DNA from: Ohtaekwangia koreensis
GTDB lineage: Bacteria > Bacteroidota > Bacteroidia > Cytophagales > Cyclobacteriaceae
Direction of reading: 5' to 3'
Length of the DNA: 64,000 nucleotides
Assembly: GCF_900167975.1 (NCBI RefSeq)
Contig: NZ_FUZU01000005.1
Coordinates: forward strand, 377,001-441,000
Below the pieces are notes generated by a model. The model was not told where the DNA came from, searched no databases, and saw only the letters and a list, made by a program, of their open reading frames with translations. Numbering within the stretch: the first letter of the stretch is position 1; each line of letters opens with the position of its first letter. Positions 25,186 to 33,429 of the stretch are shown here, in pieces. The position numbers were made by a program, and so were the translations under genes.

Positions 25186-27504
25186 ATGAAAAAAATTATG
25201 GGCACCTGTTGCCTTTCTGTAGTGTTGATCTTTTTATTCCAGGCACAAGCACCTGTTAGACCTGTTCCTATAGATGAAAAGGTGGAAGCGCTGTTAGCGA
25301 AAATGACCCTGGAAGAAAAAGTTGGACAAATGGCACAGGTCACGCTTGATGTCATCACAAAAGGTAAAAATGAATACGTAAGTGATGAGCCACTGCAACT
25401 GGACATGGCGCTCGTAAGAAAAGCACTCGTTGACTATAAACTTGGTTCGGTTCTTAACACCGCCAACAACCGCGCCCGTACTGTAGAGAAATGGCATGAG
25501 ATCATCAGCCAGCTACAGGAAGTCGCAACGAAGGAAACGCGTTTGAAGATTCCGGTGATTTACGGTATAGATGCTATTCATGGAACAACCTATACTGCGG
25601 GCGCTACATTCTTTCCACAGCAGATTGCGCAAGCTGCAACTTGGAATCGCGCGCTGGTAAAACGCGGTGCGGAAATTTGTGCCTATGAAACAAGAGCATC
25701 TTCTATACCCTGGAATTTTTCGCCTGTACTTGACTTGGGGCGTGATGCACGCTTCCCGCGTTTGTGGGAAACCTTCGGTGAAGATGTATACCTTACTTCT
25801 GAACTTGGCAAGCAGATGGTAGATGGATATGAAGGCGAAGGTAATGAAGTAAAAAATCCATACCGTGTAGCGTCTACCATAAAACACTTTCTGGGATACC
25901 AGGTTACGCAGTCTGGCAAAGACAGAACGCCTGCTTTTATACCAGAGCTTGAACTTCGCGAAAGACATATACCTGCCTTTAAAGCTGCGATCGATGCAGG
26001 GGCACGGTCAGTAATGATCAACTCCGGTTTGATCAACGGTATACCTGTACATGCTGACTATACTATCTTGACTAAACTCTTGAAAGAAGAACTTGGTTTC
26101 AAAGGTGTAGCCGTTACAGATTGGAAAGATATAGATAACCTGTATGAACGTGATAAAGTAGCTTCATCTCCGAAGGAAGCTGTGAAGCTTGCAATCAATG
26201 CCGGTATAGATATGTCGATGATCCCCTATAATTTTAAATTCTGTGATTACCTGATTGCATTGGTAAAAGAAGGTGAAGTGCCAATGAGTCGTATCGATGA
26301 TGCTGTGCGCAGGATATTAACCCTGAAGTTCGAACTTGGATTGTTTGAAACACCGGTGACAAACTATAAAGATTATCCGGAGTTTGGGAGCAAAGCTTTT
26401 GAACAATCTGCCTATCAAGCAGCTTCCGAAGCAATAACACTTCTCAAGAATAACAATAGCGTTTTGCCGTTACAGAAAAATGCTAAAATATTGGTCACCG
26501 GACCGAATGCAAATTCAATGCGCGCACTGAATGGTGGCTGGTCTTATTCTTGGCAGGGTGAAAGGGTAAATGAGTTTGCCGGAAAGTATAACACCATTCT
26601 CGAAGCGCTTCAACAAAAAGGTGGTAAAGACAACATCACCTTTGTACAAGGTGTAGCCTATAAAGACGATGGTAAATATTGGGAAGAGAAGGATGTAGAT
26701 ATAGAGGCTGCAGTGAAAGCTGCTGCTAAAGTTGACTATATTATTCTTTGTGCTGGTGAGAATTCATATACCGAGAAGCCAGGGGATCTTCATGATCTCA
26801 CACTTTCTGAAAATCAGTTAGCCTTGGCAAAAGCTTTAATCAAAACAGGCAAGCCCGTTATACTGGTTTTGAACGAAGGCCGCCCGCGCTTGATCAGTTC
26901 TATTGAAAAAGAATTACAAGGCGTTATCCAGTCATACCTGCCTGGAAACTTTGGCGGTGATGCTATAGCGGATGTACTATATGGTAATGTGAATCCAAGT
27001 GGTAAACTTCCCTATACTTATCCGATGTATGCGAATACATTGGTTACCTATGACCACAAGCCATCGGAAGAACAAAATAAAATGCAAGGTGTATATGATT
27101 ATGAATCCGACTTTGCGGTTCAATATCCTTTCGGCTTTGGCTTAAGTTATACTACATTTCAATACAGTGATCTTCAACTTAGCAAGACAACATTATCGCC
27201 TGCTGAAAAAGTTACTATTTCGCTAACGGTAAAGAATACCGGAGCACGTGAAGGTAAAGAAGTGGTACAGCTTTTTATTTCCGATCTCTATGCCTCGGTA
27301 ACACCGGATGTAAAACGACTTCGTGGCTTTGAAAAGATTTCATTGAAGTCTGGTGAATCAAAAAAGGTATCCTTTACAATTGCGGCTCGAGATATAGCGT
27401 TTGTCGCAAAAGATCTGCGATGGACCGTTGAGAAAGGTGACTACGAAGTAAATGTTGGTACATTAAAAAGTAAATTTACATTAAGCGAAGGCAAAACGTT
27501 TTAA
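25186..27504 (+). CDS. GH3 beta-glucosidase
   Basis: Glycoside hydrolase family 3 exo-enzyme of 772 residues, releasing glucose from beta-gluco-oligosaccharides. Signal peptide to about residue 22 (FQAQA) suggests a periplasmic location. The N-terminal barrel has MTLEEKVGQMAQVT, the substrate-binding segment IPVIYGIDAIHG, and the nucleophile D312 in VAVTDWKDIDN. The alpha/beta sandwich follows (SEAITLLKNNNSVLPLQ), then an FN3-like C-terminal domain with YPFGFGLSYTTF. Full length and no disrupted motif. It stands downstream of an attenuator-like terminator after the SusCD-SGBP genes and ends at its own strong terminator. Glucan locus context supports beta-glucosidase over beta-xylosidase. Confidence 0.93.
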   Translation: MKKIMGTCCLSVVLIFLFQAQAPVRPVPIDEKVEALLAKMTLEEKVGQMAQVTLDVITKGKNEYVSDEPLQLDMALVRKALVDYKLGSVLNTANNRARTVEKWHEIISQLQEVATKETRLKIPVIYGIDAIHGTTYTAGATFFPQQIAQAATWNRALVKRGAEICAYETRASSIPWNFSPVLDLGRDARFPRLWETFGEDVYLTSELGKQMVDGYEGEGNEVKNPYRVASTIKHFLGYQVTQSGKDRTPAFIPELELRERHIPAFKAAIDAGARSVMINSGLINGIPVHADYTILTKLLKEELGFKGVAVTDWKDIDNLYERDKVASSPKEAVKLAINAGIDMSMIPYNFKFCDYLIALVKEGEVPMSRIDDAVRRILTLKFELGLFETPVTNYKDYPEFGSKAFEQSAYQAASEAITLLKNNNSVLPLQKNAKILVTGPNANSMRALNGGWSYSWQGERVNEFAGKYNTILEALQQKGGKDNITFVQGVAYKDDGKYWEEKDVDIEAAVKAAAKVDYIILCAGENSYTEKPGDLHDLTLSENQLALAKALIKTGKPVILVLNEGRPRLISSIEKELQGVIQSYLPGNFGGDAIADVLYGNVNPSGKLPYTYPMYANTLVTYDHKPSEEQNKMQGVYDYESDFAVQYPFGFGLSYTTFQYSDLQLSKTTLSPAEKVTISLTVKNTGAREGKEVVQLFISDLYASVTPDVKRLRGFEKISLKSGESKKVSFTIAARDIAFVAKDLRWTVEKGDYEVNVGTLKSKFTLSEGKTF

Positions 27505-27548
27505 TGACGAAACGCCTTTCAGTAGTATCTTATTTTATGTTTGTTATA

Positions 27549-27577
27549 AAGAAGCCGTTTCATCGAAACGGCTTCTT
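27549..27577 (+). terminator. Strong intrinsic terminator after GH3
   Basis: AAGAAGCCGTTT (27549-27560) pairs perfectly with AAACGGCTTCTT (27566-27577) with a 5-nt loop. It sits 45 bp after the GH3 stop and isolates GH3 from the following GH5. Confidence 0.88.
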
Positions 27578-27665
27578 CATTTCCAGGAGTTTATATCTCT
27601 ATATATACTTTCAGGATGAATCCCTCATCATTCAAAGTCTTGATCCTCAATTGAAAAATCTATGC

Positions 27666-27684
27666 TGACGTAGTGAGGACGTAT
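27666..27684 (+). promoter_or_regulatory. Candidate glucan-regulator operator, site B
   Basis: Direct repeat TGACGTAG-TGA-GGACGTAT, 11-bp period, 137 bp before the GH5 start. The first half-site is identical to that of site A, so the second GH5 is probably co-regulated with SusC 1 even though it has its own transcript. Confidence 0.55.
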
Positions 27685-27756
27685 GTCGGAAACGTATTGT
27701 AGAGGCTGAAGTGTATTCGCTTTTGCAGAGTTGGTTGGAGGTTGTTGGTATTTTCA

Positions 27757-27793
27757 TGTAAACGTTTGAATTGATACAAAAATGACGTTTACA
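27757..27793. promoter_or_regulatory. Inverted repeat TGTAAACGT ... ACGTTTACA
   Basis: Nine-base perfect arms (27757-27765, 27785-27793) with a 19-base spacer, ending 27 bp before the GH5 start. It could be an operator for a second regulator or a hairpin in the 5' untranslated leader. Confidence 0.4.
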
Positions 27794-27820
27794 CACTTTT
27801 TCATTAAACCCAAATAAACC

Positions 27821-30175
27821 ATGATGCTACAAGTTTTACTGAGGAGAACATTGTTTCTGTTATTGCTGCTGGGCCTTGTACAGGCGAACGCTCAAAGCCG
27901 TCTTCGGGCGGATGGAACACGTATTGTAAATGCTTCCAACCAGGAAGTAATTTTAAAAGGAGTTGGATTGGGAGGATGGCTTTTGCAAGAAGGCTATATG
28001 TTAAATCCGAATAGCGGAGGAACACAAGGATCGTTTAAGAAAAGACTTTACGATCAGGGCCAAACTGAAGCACAGGTAGAAGCTTTCTATCAAAGTTGGC
28101 GTGATAACTTTATTACCCAAGCTGATATTAACTGGATCGCTGATCAGGGATTCAATTGCGTGCGTATCCCTATGCACTACGATTTATTTTTAACGGCTGC
28201 ACAGCGAACAGCACGAAACAACGTGATTCGAAATTCCGGAAACTATACAAACTATATAAATTCATTGACCACGTGGTATAATAACAATCAGCTTTTCGTT
28301 GATCCTAACCTGGAAGGATTCAGAACGCTTGAAAACTGCTTGAACTGGTGTGCTGCACGCGGCATGTATGTCATTGTAGACTTGCACGCTGCTCCTGGAG
28401 CACAGGGAACAGATTCAAATATATCGGATGCTCTTGTCGGTAATGATCTCTGGAACAGAACAATTTTTCAGGACATGACCGTTCGGCTGTGGGAAAAGAT
28501 TGTGTCCCGGTATATAAATAACAACACAGTTGCTTTTTGGGACTTGATCAACGAGCCGAATAACGTTCCTCAAAATCAAAGTATACATGCACTTACGAAT
28601 CGTCTTATCAATGCTATACGTGCTTTAGGTGATACACATTTAATTATGGTGGAAGGAAATGGCTGGGGAAATAATTATGATTACCTGGAGCCCTATACGT
28701 TCACGAACAACTCTAACTTGGTATACAACGCGCACCGCTACTGGATTGCGGAAGGAGATGACTATATCCGTGATGGAAATCCCAACCAGATTAACCGACT
28801 TATAAATCTGACTGAATTCCGAACGCGACATAATGTACCCGTATGGGTTGGTGAGACCGGAGAGAACTCGGATGAATGGCTCCGGCAAAATGTAGACAAG
28901 TTAAATGCAAATGGTATAGGTTGGGCTCACTGGACATACAAGCGAACAAGTTCTTCTGCGAATGCAGCACTACGAAGAATTGTAGGGCCTCCTTATCTCA
29001 CCGATGGTGTATCGGCGATGAGTGGTGTATTGAATAATATAAAGTTTGCAAACACCGTAGTGAATTCCGGGCCGTTAGCGGCTGTTGATCCGAGGCGCGG
29101 AAGTTCTTCATCCTGCTCGGGTAATTATACTTCTGTACCGGCAACCATTCAGGCAGAAGGATATTGTTCAATGAGTGGTATACAAACCGAGACCACTACC
29201 GATACAGGCGGTGGCCAAAATATAGGGTATACCGATGCTGGTGATTGGCTGGGTTTTCGGATTAATGTGCCGACAGCGGGTACCTATACCGTTGAGTATC
29301 GTGTGGCGAGCCAGAGTGGCGGTGGTGCTATACGTCTCGAACAGTTTGGCGGCACTGCCGTGTATGGAACAATCAATGTGCCGGCCACAGGCGGCTGGCA
29401 AACCTGGCAGACTATATCGCATACTGTTCAACTGCCGGCTGGATCGCAAGAGGTAGGTATAGCAATTACTGCCGGAGGATTTAACCTCAACTGGTTTCGG
29501 GTAACGGGCAATAGTACATCTGCACCTATAGGACAAACCATCTGGCTTCGCGGCATCAACAACCTCTATGTGAGCGGAGAGAACGGAACAACAGCAATGA
29601 ACTGCAATCGTCCATCGCCTGGAACCTGGGAACAATTTACTGTAGTGGATGCTGGTGCGGGTAAGATTGCGTTGCGCAGCATGAGTAAATATGTTTCATC
29701 CGAGAATGGAGTTGCTGCCATTACGTGTAGTCGTACCACCATAGGTGATTGGGAGAAATTTGACTGGGTGGTAAATCCTGATGGTAAAGTATCCTTTCGG
29801 GGAAATAATGGAAGATATATATCTTCTGAAAACGGTGCAGCTGCCATGACGTGTTCGCGAACCACTATATCAGGATGGGAGGCCTTTAGTTATGGTACCG
29901 GTTCAGGTGCACGTTCAGCTGCTCCGGAAACTGATACATCGGCACCGGCCGCGGAAACAGATGGTCTTGATATATATCCGAATCCATCGTCGGGTATATT
30001 TACCATACGCGTTTCGAAGCCAGGTACAATAAGTATTATCACAACATCCGGAAAGACCATTCTGAAGTCGGAGGTGAAGGATGTACTGCCTGTAAATAAA
30101 CTTTCATCCGGAATATATATTGTACGAATGAAAACCAACACGCGGATTGTAACGAAGAAAATTGTGGTGGAGTAA
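27821..30175 (+). CDS. T9SS-secreted GH5 with CBM6 and fascin-like domain
   Basis: Secreted 784-residue enzyme. Signal peptide to about residue 25 (VQANAQ); GH5 barrel about 28-420, with acid/base E245 in WDLINEPNN and nucleophile E345 in [14 protein letters not shown]6 domain (about 440-565, [20 protein letters not shown]) follows, then a fascin-like beta-trefoil stretch (about 573-697) built of three repeats beginning SGENG, SSENG and SSENG, each ending in W-E-x-F, and a T9SS sorting tail (from [10 protein letters not shown], about 716). Its catalytic domain resembles the GH5 at 13.1 kb ([23 protein letters not shown]), so the two look like paralogues with different binding modules. Beta-1,3(1,6)-glucan is the inferred target. 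Confidence 0.9.
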   Translation: MMLQVLLRRTLFLLLLLGLVQANAQSRLRADGTRIVNASNQEVILKGVGLGGWLLQEGYMLNPNSGGTQGSFKKRLYDQGQTEAQVEAFYQSWRDNFITQADINWIADQGFNCVRIPMHYDLFLTAAQRTARNNVIRNSGNYTNYINSLTTWYNNNQLFVDPNLEGFRTLENCLNWCAARGMYVIVDLHAAPGAQGTDSNISDALVGNDLWNRTIFQDMTVRLWEKIVSRYINNNTVAFWDLINEPNNVPQNQSIHALTNRLINAIRALGDTHLIMVEGNGWGNNYDYLEPYTFTNNSNLVYNAHRYWIAEGDDYIRDGNPNQINRLINLTEFRTRHNVPVWVGETGENSDEWLRQNVDKLNANGIGWAHWTYKRTSSSANAALRRIVGPPYLTDGVSAMSGVLNNIKFANTVVNSGPLAAVDPRRGSSSSCSGNYTSVPATIQAEGYCSMSGIQTETTTDTGGGQNIGYTDAGDWLGFRINVPTAGTYTVEYRVASQSGGGAIRLEQFGGTAVYGTINVPATGGWQTWQTISHTVQLPAGSQEVGIAITAGGFNLNWFRVTGNSTSAPIGQTIWLRGINNLYVSGENGTTAMNCNRPSPGTWEQFTVVDAGAGKIALRSMSKYVSSENGVAAITCSRTTIGDWEKFDWVVNPDGKVSFRGNNGRYISSENGAAAMTCSRTTISGWEAFSYGTGSGARSAAPETDTSAPAAETDGLDIYPNPSSGIFTIRVSKPGTISIITTSGKTILKSEVKDVLPVNKLSSGIYIVRMKTNTRIVTKKIVVE

Positions 30176-30200
30176 AACGTCAGTTATACCAGTAATTCAA

Positions 30201-30231
30201 AAAAGTGTCAGGTAGAGTGCCTGACACTTTT
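30201..30231. terminator. Bidirectional terminator between GH5 and regulator 2
   Basis: AAAAGTGTCAGG (30201-30212) pairs with CCTGACACTTTT (30220-30231) around a 7-nt loop. It lies between two convergent genes with A/T tails on both sides. Confidence 0.85.
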
Positions 30232-30244
30232 AATTTTGCGGACG

Positions 30245-33178
30245 TTAAAAGTTTAGAATAAAATCCTGGAGATTTTTATTTCGATCGAGCTGTATCTTTT
30301 TCCGTAACCTATACCGACTGATTTCCACGCCACGAACGGAGATGTTAAGCAACTGCGCTATTTCCTTCGAGGATAAGTTCATGCGCAAATAGGCACTTAG
30401 TTTTATTTCCTGCGGACTTAAGGTAGGAAACGCTGCTTTAAAGCGATTCGTAAAATCACCATGAACGCGATCGAAGTGAAATTGAAAATGTTCCCAGTCA
30501 GCATCTGCAGAAATATTCTGCTCAATGTTGCGAGTGATTTGTGTCAGTTCTTTTTTTACATCTTCATTTCCGTTTTTCTTGAGTATATGCGCAAGCTGGT
30601 TTTTGATTCCGGTTATAAATTCATTCTTGTTCAGCAGATGCATAGTGGATGTGGCCAGTTCGTTATTCATGTGTTGAAGTTCCGATTCCAGCTTTTCATT
30701 TTGAAGCCGCGTTATTTCTTCATGCGACTGCTGCGAAAGCTTTTCCAACGCGGTATCTTTTTGGTTTAGTTCTTCCTGCTGCTTTTGCTCCAATAGTTTT
30801 TGCTCCCGCTGATATTTGCGGTCCAGTAAATTGAAGCCTGTAAACAGAAGCGCAATGATGGAAATGCCATACACCGAATATGCCCAGACGGAACGATACC
30901 AGGGTGGAAGTATAGTAAATGTGTACGTTGCTTCACGACTGATCTCGCCATTTACATTGCGGGCGTGTACATGGAATATATAGTTGCCTTCTTTTAGATT
31001 GGTATATTCCTTCAATGTTTTGGTATTCCATTCCGACCAATCTTTTTCGTAGTTCTCCAGGTAGTATTGATACGTGAGATCTGCGTTTCCTTCATAAGAT
31101 GTAGCCGCAAATGTAAAATGCATAGAGTTACTTTTGTAAGGTAACTCCGGTTGATATTCCAGCTGTTGTTCTCCGGTGATGGAATCATGCACGCTATAAT
31201 TTCCAAAAAACAGGGTAGAGTCACCGTTGTACGTGGTGCCCACTTTCCGAATCAGCGTCTGGAAGATCAGGGTGCGGTCTGCTTTCATCGTGGGATCATA
31301 GTGAATGAAACCATCCTTGGCTCCGAAGAGCACTTCGTTATTCTGAAGAATAGCTATACTGACCAAGTCATCATTAAGATACTTTCTGATCTTGTTGAAG
31401 ACATTTTCTTCCAATATATATTCTCCCAATGAATTCTTCCGGAACACACCAATGTGATTTTTACTGATGAAATATATATTCCCCATGGCGTCTTCCCGTA
31501 TAAACCAAACCTGATCCGTTTTACCGAGGCGTGTCGAAAAGAAATCATCCGGTATAAATCGATCAGCTTTCGGATCATATTTGTAAACACCACTGGAACT
31601 GGTAAAGAGTAATTCATTCCGCACTTTAAAAACGTTGATCAGTAAATTTGAAGGGAATCCTTTATCCTCGCCATAAAATTTAACACCGGTGATGCTGTCG
31701 AGAGTCGTGCTCAATTTAATTTTATAGGCGCCTTTATAGCCATGCGTAACCCACAGATCGCCAGATGGATCTTGCGCCATAACCCGCGAGGACTCTTCGA
31801 AGCCGCGCAATTTTTTTCGGAACTTCCATTGGCCGTTTACCATATCATATACTTGCAATCCCGCATATACACCTTCGATCAATGTAGCAGGATGATCCTT
31901 CAAAGGATGGAAGATCCAGGAGCCTGGTTCGTAGGAGAGATGCGCCGCACCAGGCTCTTGCAGACGAAGCGCACCATTGTGATGACCGATCAGTAAATTA
32001 TTTGCATACTCACCGATGTGATATACCTGGCCCCGTGTATTGTCGATCAGTTTAAAATCTGACTTTCCATTCTTCTCACGCATATATACTCCGGTATTCG
32101 TACCGAGATATAGCTTGGCGTTGTGCAGGTAAGCGGTATACCCTGATCCGGGCAGACCGATCTGTTTGTTAATGAATGTGAAGGGAGAACCTAACTCAAC
32201 ATACGCTAGCCCGTTGTTTTGTCCTACCCATAAATTGTTGAGATCATCTTCGTATACGCTAAGTACGGTGGTAGTCTCTATACCGCGGCCGCTGGTGAAC
32301 TGTGTGAGTATAGCGCCATCCGGATCCAGTATCAGTAATCCGTTGTTCTGCGTACCTACAGCAAAGTTCCCGTTTCGTAACCGGATCACACAGTTTACGA
32401 TCGATCCCTTGAGGAAAGCCTGCAAGTCTTCCCGCCAAGGCTGAGATATACCTTCACTATATTTATAGATACCTTCCTGGAAAGTTGCAATCAGTAAATG
32501 ATTGTCATGAAGCGGTAATACGGCAGCAATACTCTTTCCTTTATAAAAATCACCGCCTTTTATAAAACGTATATCCTTGCCTTCCAAAACTCCCAGCCCA
32601 ACCGAAGGTTGGTTAACATAGAGTTGACGATTAACCAAAAACGAATGGTCGATGGCGTTTGAAGGCTGGATGATCGTGAACGTATGTTGATCGTACACAT
32701 ATATATTAGTGAACGTACAGAAATACACTTTGTCGTTGTCAATGTAGACGCTCCAGGTCTCATCAAAATTCCTGAATTTCTTTTCAAGACTATCGGCCAG
32801 TGATATGTAGGTGAGCTGACCGCGGTCGTTCGGAAAGAAATAACCGAAGTCACCTTGGCCACCAGCATAAATCCGTCCGCGGCTATCAATGGCCACACTC
32901 CGGACCTTCGTTCCGTTTTTAACGCCGTACACTTGCCATTGGTCTCCGTCAAATTCCAGCAACCCAAAATTGTTGGCGATGTAAACCAGCCCTTGCCGGT
33001 TTTGCGCGATGTCCCAGTTCTGAATGCCGGCTTTGTATTCTATGGGCTGGAAATTTCGCGTAAAGGGAAGTCCGGAAAGTGAGGACTGTGCAAACACCTG
33101 CATGGCCGGAAGAAGCAGAATCCCGGCAAGGAAAATTGAAGTGAGCCAGCGCATCCGGAAAGGTGAGGTCCTGTTCAT
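30245..33178 (-). CDS. Membrane one-component regulator 2: propeller, Y_Y_Y, TM, LuxR HTH
   Basis: Paralogue of regulator 1 with the same order of parts. The start at 33178 (MNRTSPFRMRWLTSIFLAG...) yields a signal peptide ending VFAQ; an ATG at 33223 adds 15 unneeded residues. Beta-propeller about 30-690 (e.g. NNLWVGQNNGLAYVE), Y_Y_Y about 700-745 (YLENYEKDWSEWN), TM about 760-783, coiled coil, and LuxR HTH about 926-972 (LSSKEIAQLLNISVRGVEI). No kinase or receiver. It is divergent from SusC 2, with the direct repeats of site C between them, so it most likely controls locus 2 and possibly itself. Its recognition helix differs from that of regulator 1 at only a few positions. Confidence 0.88.
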   Translation of the reverse strand: MNRTSPFRMRWLTSIFLAGILLLPAMQVFAQSSLSGLPFTRNFQPIEYKAGIQNWDIAQNRQGLVYIANNFGLLEFDGDQWQVYGVKNGTKVRSVAIDSRGRIYAGGQGDFGYFFPNDRGQLTYISLADSLEKKFRNFDETWSVYIDNDKVYFCTFTNIYVYDQHTFTIIQPSNAIDHSFLVNRQLYVNQPSVGLGVLEGKDIRFIKGGDFYKGKSIAAVLPLHDNHLLIATFQEGIYKYSEGISQPWREDLQAFLKGSIVNCVIRLRNGNFAVGTQNNGLLILDPDGAILTQFTSGRGIETTTVLSVYEDDLNNLWVGQNNGLAYVELGSPFTFINKQIGLPGSGYTAYLHNAKLYLGTNTGVYMREKNGKSDFKLIDNTRGQVYHIGEYANNLLIGHHNGALRLQEPGAAHLSYEPGSWIFHPLKDHPATLIEGVYAGLQVYDMVNGQWKFRKKLRGFEESSRVMAQDPSGDLWVTHGYKGAYKIKLSTTLDSITGVKFYGEDKGFPSNLLINVFKVRNELLFTSSSGVYKYDPKADRFIPDDFFSTRLGKTDQVWFIREDAMGNIYFISKNHIGVFRKNSLGEYILEENVFNKIRKYLNDDLVSIAILQNNEVLFGAKDGFIHYDPTMKADRTLIFQTLIRKVGTTYNGDSTLFFGNYSVHDSITGEQQLEYQPELPYKSNSMHFTFAATSYEGNADLTYQYYLENYEKDWSEWNTKTLKEYTNLKEGNYIFHVHARNVNGEISREATYTFTILPPWYRSVWAYSVYGISIIALLFTGFNLLDRKYQREQKLLEQKQQEELNQKDTALEKLSQQSHEEITRLQNEKLESELQHMNNELATSTMHLLNKNEFITGIKNQLAHILKKNGNEDVKKELTQITRNIEQNISADADWEHFQFHFDRVHGDFTNRFKAAFPTLSPQEIKLSAYLRMNLSSKEIAQLLNISVRGVEISRYRLRKKIQLDRNKNLQDFILNF

Positions 33179-33262
33179 GATGAGGTTAAGGAGCATTGAT
33201 GTTGTGTCAAATCTAATTACCAAATCGTTTGAAATCCACTGAAATTAATGTTTCTGCTTTGT

Positions 33263-33304
33263 TGATGTAGTTTTGATGTAGCCTTAACGGCCCACCTGAT
33301 GTAG
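33263..33304 (+). promoter_or_regulatory. Candidate glucan-regulator operator, site C (three copies)
   Basis: TGATGTAG occurs at 33263-33270, 33274-33281 (11-bp period) and 33297-33304 (23 bp further), between regulator 2 and SusC 2. Sites A and B have TGACGTAG, so a C-to-T change in the half-site separates the two loci. Confidence 0.6.
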
Positions 33305-33429
33305 TATTGTTGGGGTCAGAATATTGAATTCCGCATCGATCCTTGCAAAGTTTGTCACAGCACTCAAACGTTTTCGGTTTGAATCTATCCGCAAACAAGT
33401 GCACTACTTAACCAAATTATTTTTAACGC

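Larger units (their letters stand above)
27505..27820. other. Intergenic promoter region of the second GH5, 316 bp
   Basis: No gene seen. In order it contains the GH3 terminator (27549-27577), direct-repeat site B (27666-27684) and a long-arm inverted repeat (27757-27793). AACGTTTG at 27761-27768 is one base off the TAnnTTTG element. Confidence 0.5.

Noticed and set aside
29500-29900. Repeated SENG motifs read as a CRISPR-like or DNA tandem repeat
   Set aside because: The repetition is at protein level (three fascin-like repeats) with diverged DNA; there is no spacer structure.
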